In this document: in pieces, positions 33,398-41,832 of the stretch
Layout of the letters: each line of letters begins with the position of its first letter
Numbering within the stretch: the stretch's first letter is position 1
Source of the DNA: UBA10183 sp041653835
Lineage (GTDB): Bacteria > Omnitrophota > Gorgyraeia > Gorgyraeales > Gorgyraeaceae
Assembly (NCBI GenBank): GCA_041653835.1
Contig: JBAZEP010000005.1
Location: 1-64,000 of the forward strand
Length of the DNA: 64,000 nt
Reading direction: 5' to 3'
Made by a program: the position numbers and the translations under genes
Notes under the pieces: model-generated
What the model was told of the DNA's origin: nothing
Database searches by the model: none
Seen by the model: only the letters and a program-made list of their open reading frames with translations

Positions 33398-34593
33398 CTG
33401 GCCGGGGTATTTTCCTGTACTTCTATAACCTGAACTGGCATTTCTTCTTTTAATTCCTGAGGAGTTTCCGTCACTATCAGGTCGCCTTCATTAAGCCCTT
33501 CGCTTATAACTGAATAGTCCGTGGTAATGTATTCTACTGTTACGGGTTTGATTTCTACCATATCCTGCCCGTTGACCGTTGACACAAAATATCCTTCGTC
33601 TTTTTTATTCAGGCTCAGGCTCGGGATAACCAGCGCGTTATTAAATTCTGCGACGGTTATCATCGCCCTTACGAACATCCCGGGCAAAAGCTGGACATCC
33701 GGATTTGGAAGCCTGACCTTGGCTGTCAGCGTCCTGGACTTTCCTTCTATGACAGGGTACACATAATCTACCTTGCCGTTAAACACAGCCCCGGGATGCG
33801 CGTCAACCGTTACCGTAGCATCCTGCCCTATGGTAACTTTATCGATATCTTTCTCCACTATGCCGAGTTCCGCGAATACCTCACCTACGTCATAGAGCGT
33901 GGATATTTTATTATTAGGCGTCACGAACTCCCCCGCCTCCGCTTCCCTCGCGCCTAAAACGCCTTCGCGGGAAGCGGACAGGTCTGTTTTTTGGAATTCC
34001 GCTTCCGAGGATTTAACTTCCACTTCGGCTGATTTAGCCTGCTCAGCCGCGCCTTTTGCCTCCAGTTCAACTTCCTCCAGTTTCGCTTTTATAATGCCTC
34101 CTATATCATAAAGATTCTTATGTATCTCATATTTTTTCTTCGCGGCGAGGGCTTGTGTTTTTGCGGACTCTAACTTGCTTTTCGCGTAATCTATCTTTAA
34201 CTGCGCGTCTTTTTTATTAAGGGACGCTATTATTTCTCCCTTATTTACAACATCCCCCTCCCGAAAGTTTATGGATTCCACTACTCCGTTGATCTCGAAT
34301 TTGAGGGGTATCTCCAGCGCGCCTTTGATAGTACCCATGACAGGAAGGTCATCCTTGAAATCCGTGCGCGCGACTTTATAACATCTTACAGGAACAGCTT
34401 CGCCTGCCCGCCCTTCCTCTCCGCCTTCGATCCCCGCTTCTCCGCCGGCCATCCGGCCGGCAGCGATCTGCTTTAAAGCGTCCGCGTCAACGGCCGGGCT
34501 TTTTTTCATTACCGTCTTCATCCACATCAATCCGAACACCAGTGCCCATAAAGCTATAAAACCTATGATCAATATCTTGTATCTTTTTTTCAT
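33394..34593 (-). CDS. RND periplasmic adaptor (membrane fusion protein)
   Basis: This 399-residue protein has an N-terminal helix (residues 7-24). A poorly conserved Gly/Glu-rich stretch (45-65) precedes a barrel-sandwich hybrid domain ('GEIIASLNKKDAQLKIDYAKSKLESA', with a lipoyl-like half), a coiled-coil hairpin (~115-210), a second half with 'REGVLGAREAEAGEFVTPNNKI', and beta-barrel and membrane-proximal domains. This is the HlyD/AcrA adaptor layout joining an RND pump to TolC across the periplasm. It stands between tolC and the pump genes in one operon, starting ten bases after the TolC-like gene and overlapping the pump by four. Confidence 0.92.
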   Translation of the reverse strand: MKKRYKILIIGFIALWALVFGLMWMKTVMKKSPAVDADALKQIAAGRMAGGEAGIEGGEEGRAGEAVPVRCYKVARTDFKDDLPVMGTIKGALEIPLKFEINGVVESINFREGDVVNKGEIIASLNKKDAQLKIDYAKSKLESAKTQALAAKKKYEIHKNLYDIGGIIKAKLEEVELEAKGAAEQAKSAEVEVKSSEAEFQKTDLSASREGVLGAREAEAGEFVTPNNKISTLYDVGEVFAELGIVEKDIDKVTIGQDATVTVDAHPGAVFNGKVDYVYPVIEGKSRTLTAKVRLPNPDVQLLPGMFVRAMITVAEFNNALVIPSLSLNKKDEGYFVSTVNGQDMVEIKPVTVEYITTDYSVISEGLNEGDLIVTETPQELKEEMPVQVIEVQENTPAR

Positions 34594-34603
34594 GATATCC
34601 TCG

Positions 34604-36394
34604 CTATTTTACATTTGCCAGTTCAAAATTCTCATCGTCCAGGAACAGCGAATAACCGGTAGCCTTGTTCAGTTTCGCCAGGGATTGATATAAACTTCCC
34701 AGCGCCTCTATATAATAAGCTTTTTCATCGGTAAGGCTCATATGGGCCTGTATCAACTCTGATAAAGACGCCTCGTTTAATTCCGCGCGGGCCTTGGTAA
34801 TCTTAAGCTCCTCTTCCCTGTATTTTATTTTATTTAAATTTGTCATTGTCTGGACCAGGCCTTTTTTGTAATTCAAATACGACTCCCTGACTTCTTTGAT
34901 AATGGCGTCCCTTGCCTGTTCAAGCTCATCTTTCGCTTTTTTATATCCTATCTCCGCGGACTTTTCTTCGGAAAAACGTTGAAGCCCGTCCAGCAATCCC
35001 ATCTCTACGGATTTGCTTTCGGACTCGGTCCTTGTTGACTGGCCGTGTTTTTGGCTCGTTTTATCCTGTGTATATGAGGTGGAGAGGGTATTGCCGCCTA
35101 AAGGTTTGGTCACTTTAAAACCCAAATACCAATCCGGATCAAGCGACAAAGTTTCACTCTCAAACGCGCCGCCCGAGCGGCCATACGAACCCGTGAGATC
35201 CACTTTTAGCTGATTTTTGCTTTCCGCTATCTTTCGTTCATAATCATTGAACTCCAGCATATACTCTTTCGCCTTAAGGTCCGGCCTGGCTTTAAACGCC
35301 AGCTCCATACAATCCTCCAGGCTGGTGTCTATAATGACGGGTTCCAGGTCTCTGGCAGGATCTTTGTCTATTATATCTATGGCATCTTCCCCTTCCCTGA
35401 TATTGACTGCCTGGGCCAAGGCAAGCCTTGCCATTGCCAACTCATTCTCGCTTGATATAATCTGATAATGTATCTGCTGCATCTGAGATTCCAATTGAAG
35501 GAATTCGTTCCTGGTAATAAGCTCAAGCTCAAATCTTTTCTTGGCGCCGGCGAATATAGCCTCTGTTTCTCTCTGAAGGGCCCTGTGTAATTTTATGTCC
35601 ATTTTCCCTGCCATATAGGCGTAAAACGCGGATTCAACCTCAGCCCTCAGGTCCTGCAGGGTCTTATCATAATTATATGTGGACGCTTTCAGGTTGGTCA
35701 TTGCCTGCTCAACCGCGTATTTAAGCCTCCAGCCGTAATATAACGGATATTCGAACTTAAGTTTATACTCTTTGTCTGTAAAATCCTGCGTTGTCCCTGT
35801 GGTCTTTCCCGTAGTTTCCAGATAACTGGCTGTCGCGGCGGGATAAAGCGCCCGGCGCGCTTCTCTTATTTTGAGTTTGGATAATTCTATTTCTTCCCGC
35901 GCTATTTTCGCGGCTGTATGGTTTTCCAACGCTATATCAACAGCGTCATTTATGCCTAAATTGGCTGTTTCCTGGTCCGGATATTTGGCGATTACCGCGT
36001 CCTCAACCCCCTCCATCTCAAAAATAAGAGGCACTTCTATCCACAGATCCTTTTCTCCTAATTTTTCCGGGAACGGCTGGTATCTTTTATACATCCAAAC
36101 TGTTCTGAGGCATAAATTGTCCAGTTCTTTATTATTTGAAGATTCCGAAACATATACATCTTTTAACTCTCCCCATGGAGAAAGTAAAAGCTTTAATCTC
36201 AATTCTCCCTTTGAACCATATAAAACAGACGAACTCGGTTTAGGGATAGAGTTATAAATGTCCTTGGATAAATCTATTATATATTGTGTTATATCTTCTT
36301 CTGATTGGCTATATGTAGATGATACGGTAGGATTTATTGCTATAACCGCAATAAATACAAGAAAATAAAATAATATGATACGTCTTATGCGCAT
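34604..36394 (-). CDS. TolC-like outer membrane factor with N-terminal TonB_C-like domain
   Basis: This 596-residue protein has a signal peptide (1-28). Residues ~30-130 do not belong to TolC; 'SPWGELKDVYVSESSNNKELDNLCLRTV', 'WMYKRYQPFPEKL' and 'WIEVPLIFEME' fit the C-terminal domain of TonB-type proteins (G-x-(L/V)-x-x-V-x-V-x-x-S-S...LD...P-x-P). The rest is a TolC/OEP trimer protein with two repeats of the four-helix channel ('NLGINDAVDIALENHTAAKIAREEIELSK' and 'DTSLEDCMELAFKARPDLKAKEYM'). It should form the outer-membrane exit duct. It is the first gene after the 36414-36442 promoter; AGGAG lies five bases from the ATG. Confidence 0.93.
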   Translation of the reverse strand: MRIRRIILFYFLVFIAVIAINPTVSSTYSQSEEDITQYIIDLSKDIYNSIPKPSSSVLYGSKGELRLKLLLSPWGELKDVYVSESSNNKELDNLCLRTVWMYKRYQPFPEKLGEKDLWIEVPLIFEMEGVEDAVIAKYPDQETANLGINDAVDIALENHTAAKIAREEIELSKLKIREARRALYPAATASYLETTGKTTGTTQDFTDKEYKLKFEYPLYYGWRLKYAVEQAMTNLKASTYNYDKTLQDLRAEVESAFYAYMAGKMDIKLHRALQRETEAIFAGAKKRFELELITRNEFLQLESQMQQIHYQIISSENELAMARLALAQAVNIREGEDAIDIIDKDPARDLEPVIIDTSLEDCMELAFKARPDLKAKEYMLEFNDYERKIAESKNQLKVDLTGSYGRSGGAFESETLSLDPDWYLGFKVTKPLGGNTLSTSYTQDKTSQKHGQSTRTESESKSVEMGLLDGLQRFSEEKSAEIGYKKAKDELEQARDAIIKEVRESYLNYKKGLVQTMTNLNKIKYREEELKITKARAELNEASLSELIQAHMSLTDEKAYYIEALGSLYQSLAKLNKATGYSLFLDDENFELANVK

Positions 36395-36413
36395 TCCTTC
36401 TCCTGTGAGGAAA

Positions 36414-36442
36414 AGTATATCATATTATTGATATTTTGTCAA
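36414..36442 (-). promoter_or_regulatory. Strong promoter of the TolC-adaptor-RND operon
   Basis: On the minus strand there is a perfect TTGACA (36442-36437), a 17-base spacer and TATACT (36419-36414). The spacer and -10 contain an inverted repeat ATATCA-ATAATA-TGATAT that could be an operator. Confidence 0.9.
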
Positions 36443-36462
36443 ATGATACGGTTATGATACGG
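36443..36462 (-). promoter_or_regulatory. Direct repeat upstream of the -35, putative operator
   Basis: ATGATACGG occurs twice (36443-36451 and 36454-36462) with an 11-base period, one helical turn, immediately upstream of the -35 box of the pump operon. Related words (CGTATCATATTATT) recur just inside tolC. This is a plausible activator or repressor site; the binding protein is unknown. Confidence 0.55.
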
Positions 36463-36472
36463 AAAAATTCTC

Positions 36473-36511
36473 TAATGACACATTTAAGACAGTGTCTTAA
36501 ATGTGTCATTA
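36473..36511. repeat. 39-bp palindrome family (copy 5, perfect)
   Basis: The left arm TAATGACACATTTAAGACA pairs at all 19 positions with the right arm around base 36492. It lies six bases after the ROK-gene stop and upstream of the pump promoter. It differs from copy 4 at two stem positions and their partners, so the changes are compensated. Confidence 0.93.
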
Positions 36512-36517
36512 AGGGAC

Positions 36518-37756
36518 TTAGGCTTGGATGAAAATGTCTCTTATTACAACACTTGCAGCGCCCAATGCTACGGCATCTTCCCCTAACCTGGCAGGTATTA
36601 TCTTAACAATATTCGCCGGCTCTTCGAATGCCCATTTTCTTACAGTCCTTCTTAACGGCTCTAAAAGCAAGCTCCCGGCCTTCTCTATGCCGCCACCTAT
36701 AACTACTATTTCAGGATTGAATAAATTAACAAGGTACGCTATCCTTACGCCAAGGTTGACTGCCCCGTCTTCCAATAATTCTATCGCGAGAGTATCTCCT
36801 GCCTTGGCTGCTTCTATTATACAGTCTACCGTAATATTGTCGAACTTGTTATCGCACAACTCCATTATAACTGTCTTAATATTATCTTCTTTTATGATTT
36901 TTTTGGCCTGGCTTACCAATCCCAGGTCAAGGCCCGTGGGAAGAAGAAAAGAAAGGTTTTTCGATGCCTGCAGGTATTCGCCGTTACGAGGATAATTTAT
37001 CCTTATCTCCCCCGCGCTGCCTGAAGCCCCGCAATACATCGTGCCTTTTATGATTATGCCGCTGCCCACATCGGAATACATGTAAATAGCGTCTTGTATA
37101 TCCATAGGAAGCGCGTGCATCTTTTCTCCGAACGCGGCAAATGTCGCGTCATTCCCTATAAAAGACGGGAATCCAAACCTCTGCTCGATCATCCCTTTTA
37201 TTGACAGGTAGCTTGTCCTTATGCCGTTCTTGGTGGAATCCCTTACCGTGCCGAGATGTTCGTCTATGACCCCGCCTATGCCTATGCCCACGCCTTTTAT
37301 CTTATCCTTCTCCACGCCTTTTTTCCTGGATAATTCATCTATAAGGTCAAGCGAACCTTCTATGACTTTATCCATGCTGTCTTTTACCCTGATCTTTTTA
37401 ACCTTGGTTACTATTTTCCCAGCGAGATTGGTGACTAACCCTATCATGGTCGCGCCGGAAACATCCATGTGGCCCAGGTCAATCCCTATTGCCTGCATGC
37501 TGTCGTCGTTTAACTTCACGATAGTAGGCTTCCTGCCTCCCGTAGAAGCCTCCATCCCTCCCTCAGACACCAATCCTTTTTCTATATAACTATTTATATA
37601 ATTAGAAACCGTCACTATATTCAGGTCTGTGGCTTTGGATATATCAGCCCTTGTGATAGGACCGTTCCTGCGTATAAGTTCCAATATGGAAAAATTCTTT
37701 TTCTCGTGATCTGAAAATGTGTAACTATCATACATCCTGTTTTTTCTCATGACCAT
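36518..37756 (-). CDS. ROK-family transcriptional regulator
   Basis: This 412-residue protein has an N-terminal winged helix (residues ~15-75, 'ILELIRRNGPITRADISKATDLNIVTVSNYI') followed by the ROK sugar-kinase-like fold. The ATP-site-like 'GIDLGHMDVSGATM', 'GIGIGGVIDEHLGTV' and C-terminal 'EIVVIGGGIEKAGSL' are present. The usual ROK zinc motif C-x-C-G-x-x-G-C is replaced by 'CGASGSAGE', so it lacks three of the metal cysteines. Members of this group (NagC/XylR-like) repress sugar-use genes and are released by a sugar. GGAGG five bases before the first ATG sets the start. It ends the carbohydrate operon, suggesting control of that module and possibly of the pump promoter next to it. Confidence 0.92.
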   Translation of the reverse strand: MVMRKNRMYDSYTFSDHEKKNFSILELIRRNGPITRADISKATDLNIVTVSNYINSYIEKGLVSEGGMEASTGGRKPTIVKLNDDSMQAIGIDLGHMDVSGATMIGLVTNLAGKIVTKVKKIRVKDSMDKVIEGSLDLIDELSRKKGVEKDKIKGVGIGIGGVIDEHLGTVRDSTKNGIRTSYLSIKGMIEQRFGFPSFIGNDATFAAFGEKMHALPMDIQDAIYMYSDVGSGIIIKGTMYCGASGSAGEIRINYPRNGEYLQASKNLSFLLPTGLDLGLVSQAKKIIKEDNIKTVIMELCDNKFDNITVDCIIEAAKAGDTLAIELLEDGAVNLGVRIAYLVNLFNPEIVVIGGGIEKAGSLLLEPLRRTVRKWAFEEPANIVKIIPARLGEDAVALGAASVVIRDIFIQA

Positions 37757-37782
37757 GATTGCCTCCGCAAATTATTCCTGAT

Positions 37783-40500
37783 TTAAAATCTTCCGTTATA
37801 ATAGACGCGTATTATATGCTGTGTGTCGAGCGTAGGATAAAAATCCCCGAAGGGGCTCGCGGTAGCGCCCCATATCGGGGACAGCACCGAACCTTCGCCA
37901 AACTGTATTACCAGCAGCCCGTATTCGCTTACAGTATAGTCGAATTCCGCGAAAACATTATGATGGCTCTGGTACTTCAAATCTCCGCTTGTATTCAAGC
38001 GGTATACATTGTACGCTTTCGAAAAGGTGTATTTAAGGAACCCTGTCAATTTTGGATTGAATTCATATCTTAAGGACGTTCCGAAATGGTTAAGATTATC
38101 GTCTATACCCTGGGCGAATTTAAAATCATTTTTCGTGAAATCCAAGTCTATGCCCAGGCCCGGCGCGGGTTTCAGCGAGATCCCGGCCCTGTATATATTG
38201 AAACGCTCGTATGGCGGGAGGTCAAAAAATCCCTGGTTGTATAAAAAAGGCAGTTCTTCTTTATAGGTCTTGCCATCCCTTGTTACGTTACTAAAAGAAG
38301 TGTTATTCAAAAGTCCCCTTGGGTGGTCTCCTGTCGCGAGAGTGGAATCATTGGTATTCTCATATATACCGAAGAAACTTATCCATTCTTCCGGCGCGTA
38401 TTCCAGGCCGGCGGAATAGGTGGACAGCGACGGGTCTTTCCCGTCTTCTATCGCCGCGTTTACAAGATATTCCCCTGTATCCGAATCGTACAGGAACGGA
38501 TCTATGCCGCCTTTTGTTTTCGGCATGTCATGGTATAAAAATAACAATTTTGAAGTCCATTCGGGATTTATCCTGAAAGTATTTTCTTCCCTTACAACCC
38601 CCTCTATGTATTTGTTATCCGTATTTCTCACGTACCTGTAAGCTATCAGGTTGTCCATTTTTTCTTCGAACGCGTCTTTTTTATCAAGACGGAAATTTAT
38701 CACGTCCCTTCCTGTATCTACGCCGTCTCCTATCCTGAAAGGCTCTATATCGTCGTATGTCATCGAGCCGCCGCCCCACATATTGTATTCAAGCGGCTTT
38801 TTAAAATGTAAGTGCCTGCCCCATGACTGGTCCCTTCGCGTTTCCCTGTAATTGGCAAGTCCGGGGTCGAATGCCTCATCCATGTGCGTAAAAGCTATCT
38901 TCATGTTCCCAACCCCGGATTCTTTTTTTAAAGCGGCGTGGCCGGCGTTCCCCCGCTTTTCCGATTTGAAAGAACTTATCCTGTCGTATTCGCTCTTGCT
39001 CGCGCTGACCTGCGCCACGATATTAGTCCCCGGGCCGATGTCATAACTCGCGTCTATGCCCGCCACATTATTATAAGAATCCGCACTTCCTTCATCGAAA
39101 CCGATCCTGGAAGTGCCTATCAAACCTATCATGAGGTTGTCCGTCATCTGGGTTTTCATCCTCATTGCGGCAGGTAAAGCTGTCACATTGTCATATTCCT
39201 GCCATAATGTTTGAGGGGTGGCTATGGTAGCGGAGATGCCGGTCGTATCCGACAGATTACCCTGGAAAGACGCTCCTCTCAATGCCGTAAGCCGCTGTAA
39301 TTCGCTGTCCCTGGTAAAGAACGAAAGGTCGTCCGACCATTCCCCGGGCGTAAAAGAAGCTGTGGGGATAGAATCTGAATTATAATTACCGGGTTCCCAG
39401 TCATCAAGCCAGGGACTGGGCTCCCAATATATATGATGGTTGGAAAGCCCCATGGGATCATCGGAAGAAAATGCCTGGTCTTCCAGCCCGAACGGGAATA
39501 TCCTTAATTTAGTGTCATCATTGGAGTAATCAAACCATAATTCCCTTACAGGCTGGAATGTTTCATGTATGTCCGTTTCGGGTATGATATAAGTCTGGCC
39601 AAAGGTATCAGTGACCGTAGTAGCCGTTGTTTTCCCGTCTATGACTTTTATTTCCGGTAAAGATATAGCGTCGCCCTGAATCAAAGTGGGTATGATCTCG
39701 TTTATGGTACTCCTTGTATTTGACCAGTATTTCAACTCTACTTCCGTGCTGTCGGTGCCGGTAGCGTCCCATATCGTAATTTTATCCGTCCTGCCCCTGA
39801 AACTCCAGGGGTCCACGGTGATATTCGAATGAAAATTCAGGCCTTCGCCCTGTTTGTTCGTATCAAAAACAACCTTAAACCTGTCATAGACCCTGGTGTC
39901 AAAAGTATTTGTCTTACCGAAATTATGGTCTATCATCCTGAAATTGCGTTCATTATAATCGCCGTTTGCCTCTTTCCAGATAACGTCGTCCCCTCTTACG
40001 CCGAACGACATCTTGTACTCACCTCTTATCTCTCCGGTAGATTTTTTGGCTTCGGGTTCATAAAACCCTTCTTCCTCTTCGGAAGCATCTTCAGGATATC
40101 CCGGTTCGGTTTCTTCAGGCTCAGGTTCCGGTTCAAGTTCAGGTTCTGACCCTGGCTCGATTTGAGGCTGAAGACGGGGATCAGATTCCCTCTTTATCTC
40201 AGCCATCTCTTTATAGGTATCTAACCTGCCTTTTTCCCTCATGTATATTTCCGCGTTTACCAGGTCAAGATAACCCTGAGCTTCGTCATTCCTCGGGTCA
40301 AGCTTCACTGCTTGTTCAAGGGTCTCTTTCGCCTCATACAATTTACCCTGATGGTAATATTCTATACCCCTGCTGTATAACCCGAAACTCTCCGCGATAT
40401 TCTGCTCCTGGGCATAAGAATAATCCGTAAGCCAGATGCCGCAGGCTATCATCACGAATAAAATACCATAGTTTTGTATACGTTTTCTTATCATTTTCAT
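37783..40500 (-). CDS. TPR/beta-barrel outer-membrane protein
   Basis: From the ATG at 40500 this is 905 residues. The longer frame starts at a GTG inside the 40502-40540 palindrome and would break the signal peptide, so it is rejected. After the signal peptide there are about two TPR motifs ('GIEYYHQGKLYEAKETLEQAVKLDPRNDEAQGYL') and then a Pro/Glu-rich linker (~115-150, repeated EPE). The last ~740 residues alternate hydrophobic and polar residues with many Tyr/Trp/Asn ('FRGRTDKITIWDATG', 'YAPEEWISFFGIYE') and end in Phe, as expected for a large outer-membrane beta-barrel. It could be a sugar or lipid porin serving the neighbouring glycosidases. No family could be assigned with confidence. 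Confidence 0.8.
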   Translation of the reverse strand: MKMIRKRIQNYGILFVMIACGIWLTDYSYAQEQNIAESFGLYSRGIEYYHQGKLYEAKETLEQAVKLDPRNDEAQGYLDLVNAEIYMREKGRLDTYKEMAEIKRESDPRLQPQIEPGSEPELEPEPEPEETEPGYPEDASEEEEGFYEPEAKKSTGEIRGEYKMSFGVRGDDVIWKEANGDYNERNFRMIDHNFGKTNTFDTRVYDRFKVVFDTNKQGEGLNFHSNITVDPWSFRGRTDKITIWDATGTDSTEVELKYWSNTRSTINEIIPTLIQGDAISLPEIKVIDGKTTATTVTDTFGQTYIIPETDIHETFQPVRELWFDYSNDDTKLRIFPFGLEDQAFSSDDPMGLSNHHIYWEPSPWLDDWEPGNYNSDSIPTASFTPGEWSDDLSFFTRDSELQRLTALRGASFQGNLSDTTGISATIATPQTLWQEYDNVTALPAAMRMKTQMTDNLMIGLIGTSRIGFDEGSADSYNNVAGIDASYDIGPGTNIVAQVSASKSEYDRISSFKSEKRGNAGHAALKKESGVGNMKIAFTHMDEAFDPGLANYRETRRDQSWGRHLHFKKPLEYNMWGGGSMTYDDIEPFRIGDGVDTGRDVINFRLDKKDAFEEKMDNLIAYRYVRNTDNKYIEGVVREENTFRINPEWTSKLLFLYHDMPKTKGGIDPFLYDSDTGEYLVNAAIEDGKDPSLSTYSAGLEYAPEEWISFFGIYENTNDSTLATGDHPRGLLNNTSFSNVTRDGKTYKEELPFLYNQGFFDLPPYERFNIYRAGISLKPAPGLGIDLDFTKNDFKFAQGIDDNLNHFGTSLRYEFNPKLTGFLKYTFSKAYNVYRLNTSGDLKYQSHHNVFAEFDYTVSEYGLLVIQFGEGSVLSPIWGATASPFGDFYPTLDTQHIIRVYYNGRF

Positions 40501-40501
40501 A

Positions 40502-40540
40502 TTAAGGCGGCAAACTGACAATGTCACTTTGCCGCCTTGG
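40502..40540. repeat. 39-bp palindrome family (copy 6, variant)
   Basis: The core is CTGACA-A-TGTCAC around base 40521, and 16 of 19 positions pair over 40502-40540 (AAGGCGGCAAA...TTTGCCGCCTT). The stem sequence differs from the other copies (AAA in place of ATTT) but length and core agree. It lies 11 bases after the stop of the glycosidase gene at 40552 and next to the barrel-gene start. Confidence 0.78.
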
Positions 40541-40551
40541 CAGCCTCTATC

Positions 40552-41775
40552 CTATTGTTTCCACAATTCCTTTAGCTTAAAGTATGCCTGAGTGGGTATG
40601 CGATCGTCAAGTCCCGGACTGTTTTTTTCCATAGAGCAGATGCCCCACCATTCCTCATTTACATTCAGGTTCTGGGGCGCTTTTATGTCAAAATAATACG
40701 CGCCGTTCGACCAACTCGGTATAGTATCGTGGATGCTCCACCTGACAGCGTCATCCTCCATGAATTTCCACCATTCATCCGTCCATTCGAACACAAAACA
40801 GCCTATGGAATTGCCGGCGCCGGTCCCTTCATAGGTATTTTTCTGGATCTCCTTTATCTCCGCTTCTATAAATTCCGCCTGGACAGCCTGGTCTTCTTTT
40901 TCCAGGAACGCGTCATACCGGTCGCATCCGAATTCGGTTATAAGGACTGGTTTCCCGAACTTATCTTTCGCCTGCCTGAAAAAACTGCCGAAGGATTTAC
41001 CTCTATATATGGAACAACCGAGTATATCGATATCAGGCGAGACATCCCGTGCCACGTCTATATCGGTAAGTTCCGCGTTGGCGAGCGCCACAGGATGATT
41101 AGGGTCAACCCTGTGTATTTCTTTCGCGACCTCATTTACAAATGAATAATAAAACCTGGCCCTTGCCTGTCTCTTCAGGAACGGGTCATTCAAATTTTCT
41201 ATCTCATCCGTAGTCCAGAGATTTGTGCTCTGGGGACCGTATGAAAAAGATATATTATTCTCGTTCCCCAGTATCCACAATAATATCCCTTTTTCGTTTT
41301 TATAGGTATTTACCATGTCCAGGACATCTTTTTTTACTCTTTCCCTGAAAATAGGGTCCGCGTAATTAGGATTTTCCCAGAAACCGAGCCAGTGCCCCAT
41401 GGCAGTCATTATTCCGAACTTGCTATATAATTCACCCATGGTCTCTTTTGTATTCTTTACATATTTACCGGGCTGGTAAACCCTGATGGCGTTGATCCCA
41501 GCGTCTTTCATAAGTTTACCGTCTATCACATGAGGCTTCCTGGCATCACTCCAGAAATCATACGTATGATTTTCGCCTATAGGCACAGGACTGTACACCA
41601 TGCCTTTGATGATATAAGGCGCGTTATTCACCATTAATTGAAAACGGTTTCCTTCCATAGCTTTTATATAAACCCTGGATGGCCCCGTCAGCTTATTTAA
41701 CATATAAAAAGATAATAGTCCCGCTATTAAAATTATGATACCCGCGAGTATAGCTATTTTGGTTGGTTTTTTCAT
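40552..41775 (-). CDS. Membrane-anchored clan A-type glycoside hydrolase
   Basis: This 407-residue protein has a signal anchor (residues 7-28) and a TIM-barrel fold of glycoside hydrolase clan A. The segment 'NNAPYIIKGMVYSPVPIG' opens the barrel. 'LLWILGNENN' carries the predicted acid/base Glu near 170, and 'KPVLITEFGCDRY' the nucleophile Glu near 280. 'GCFVFEWTDEWWKF' (~325) is shared with the larger paralogue at 42636-44930. It probably acts outside the inner membrane on an oligosaccharide; bond type cannot be stated (relatives include GH2 and beta-glucan-modifying families). It lacks the TPR extension of its paralogue, and lies between the carbohydrate-binding lipoprotein and the barrel protein. 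Confidence 0.87.
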   Translation of the reverse strand: MKKPTKIAILAGIIILIAGLLSFYMLNKLTGPSRVYIKAMEGNRFQLMVNNAPYIIKGMVYSPVPIGENHTYDFWSDARKPHVIDGKLMKDAGINAIRVYQPGKYVKNTKETMGELYSKFGIMTAMGHWLGFWENPNYADPIFRERVKKDVLDMVNTYKNEKGILLWILGNENNISFSYGPQSTNLWTTDEIENLNDPFLKRQARARFYYSFVNEVAKEIHRVDPNHPVALANAELTDIDVARDVSPDIDILGCSIYRGKSFGSFFRQAKDKFGKPVLITEFGCDRYDAFLEKEDQAVQAEFIEAEIKEIQKNTYEGTGAGNSIGCFVFEWTDEWWKFMEDDAVRWSIHDTIPSWSNGAYYFDIKAPQNLNVNEEWWGICSMEKNSPGLDDRIPTQAYFKLKELWKQ

Positions 41776-41787
41776 GTGAGTTTTTTA

Positions 41788-41823
41788 AGATTGCTTCGTC
41801 CGCCGAAGCGAACGAAGCAATCT
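41788..41823. terminator. 12-bp hairpin after the carbohydrate-binding lipoprotein
   Basis: The arms AGATTGCTTCGT and ACGAAGCAATCT flank a 12-base loop (CCGCCGAAGCGA, itself rich in CG). It begins nine bases after the stop of the 41833 gene. The 'GATTGCTTCG' word resembles common REP-like intergenic repeats in environmental genomes. Confidence 0.72.
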
Positions 41824-41832
41824 ATTTTACAA

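Noticed and set aside
40501..40527. GTG start for the barrel protein inside the palindrome
   Set aside because: It would add nine residues before a good signal peptide and lies inside a 39-bp repeat.
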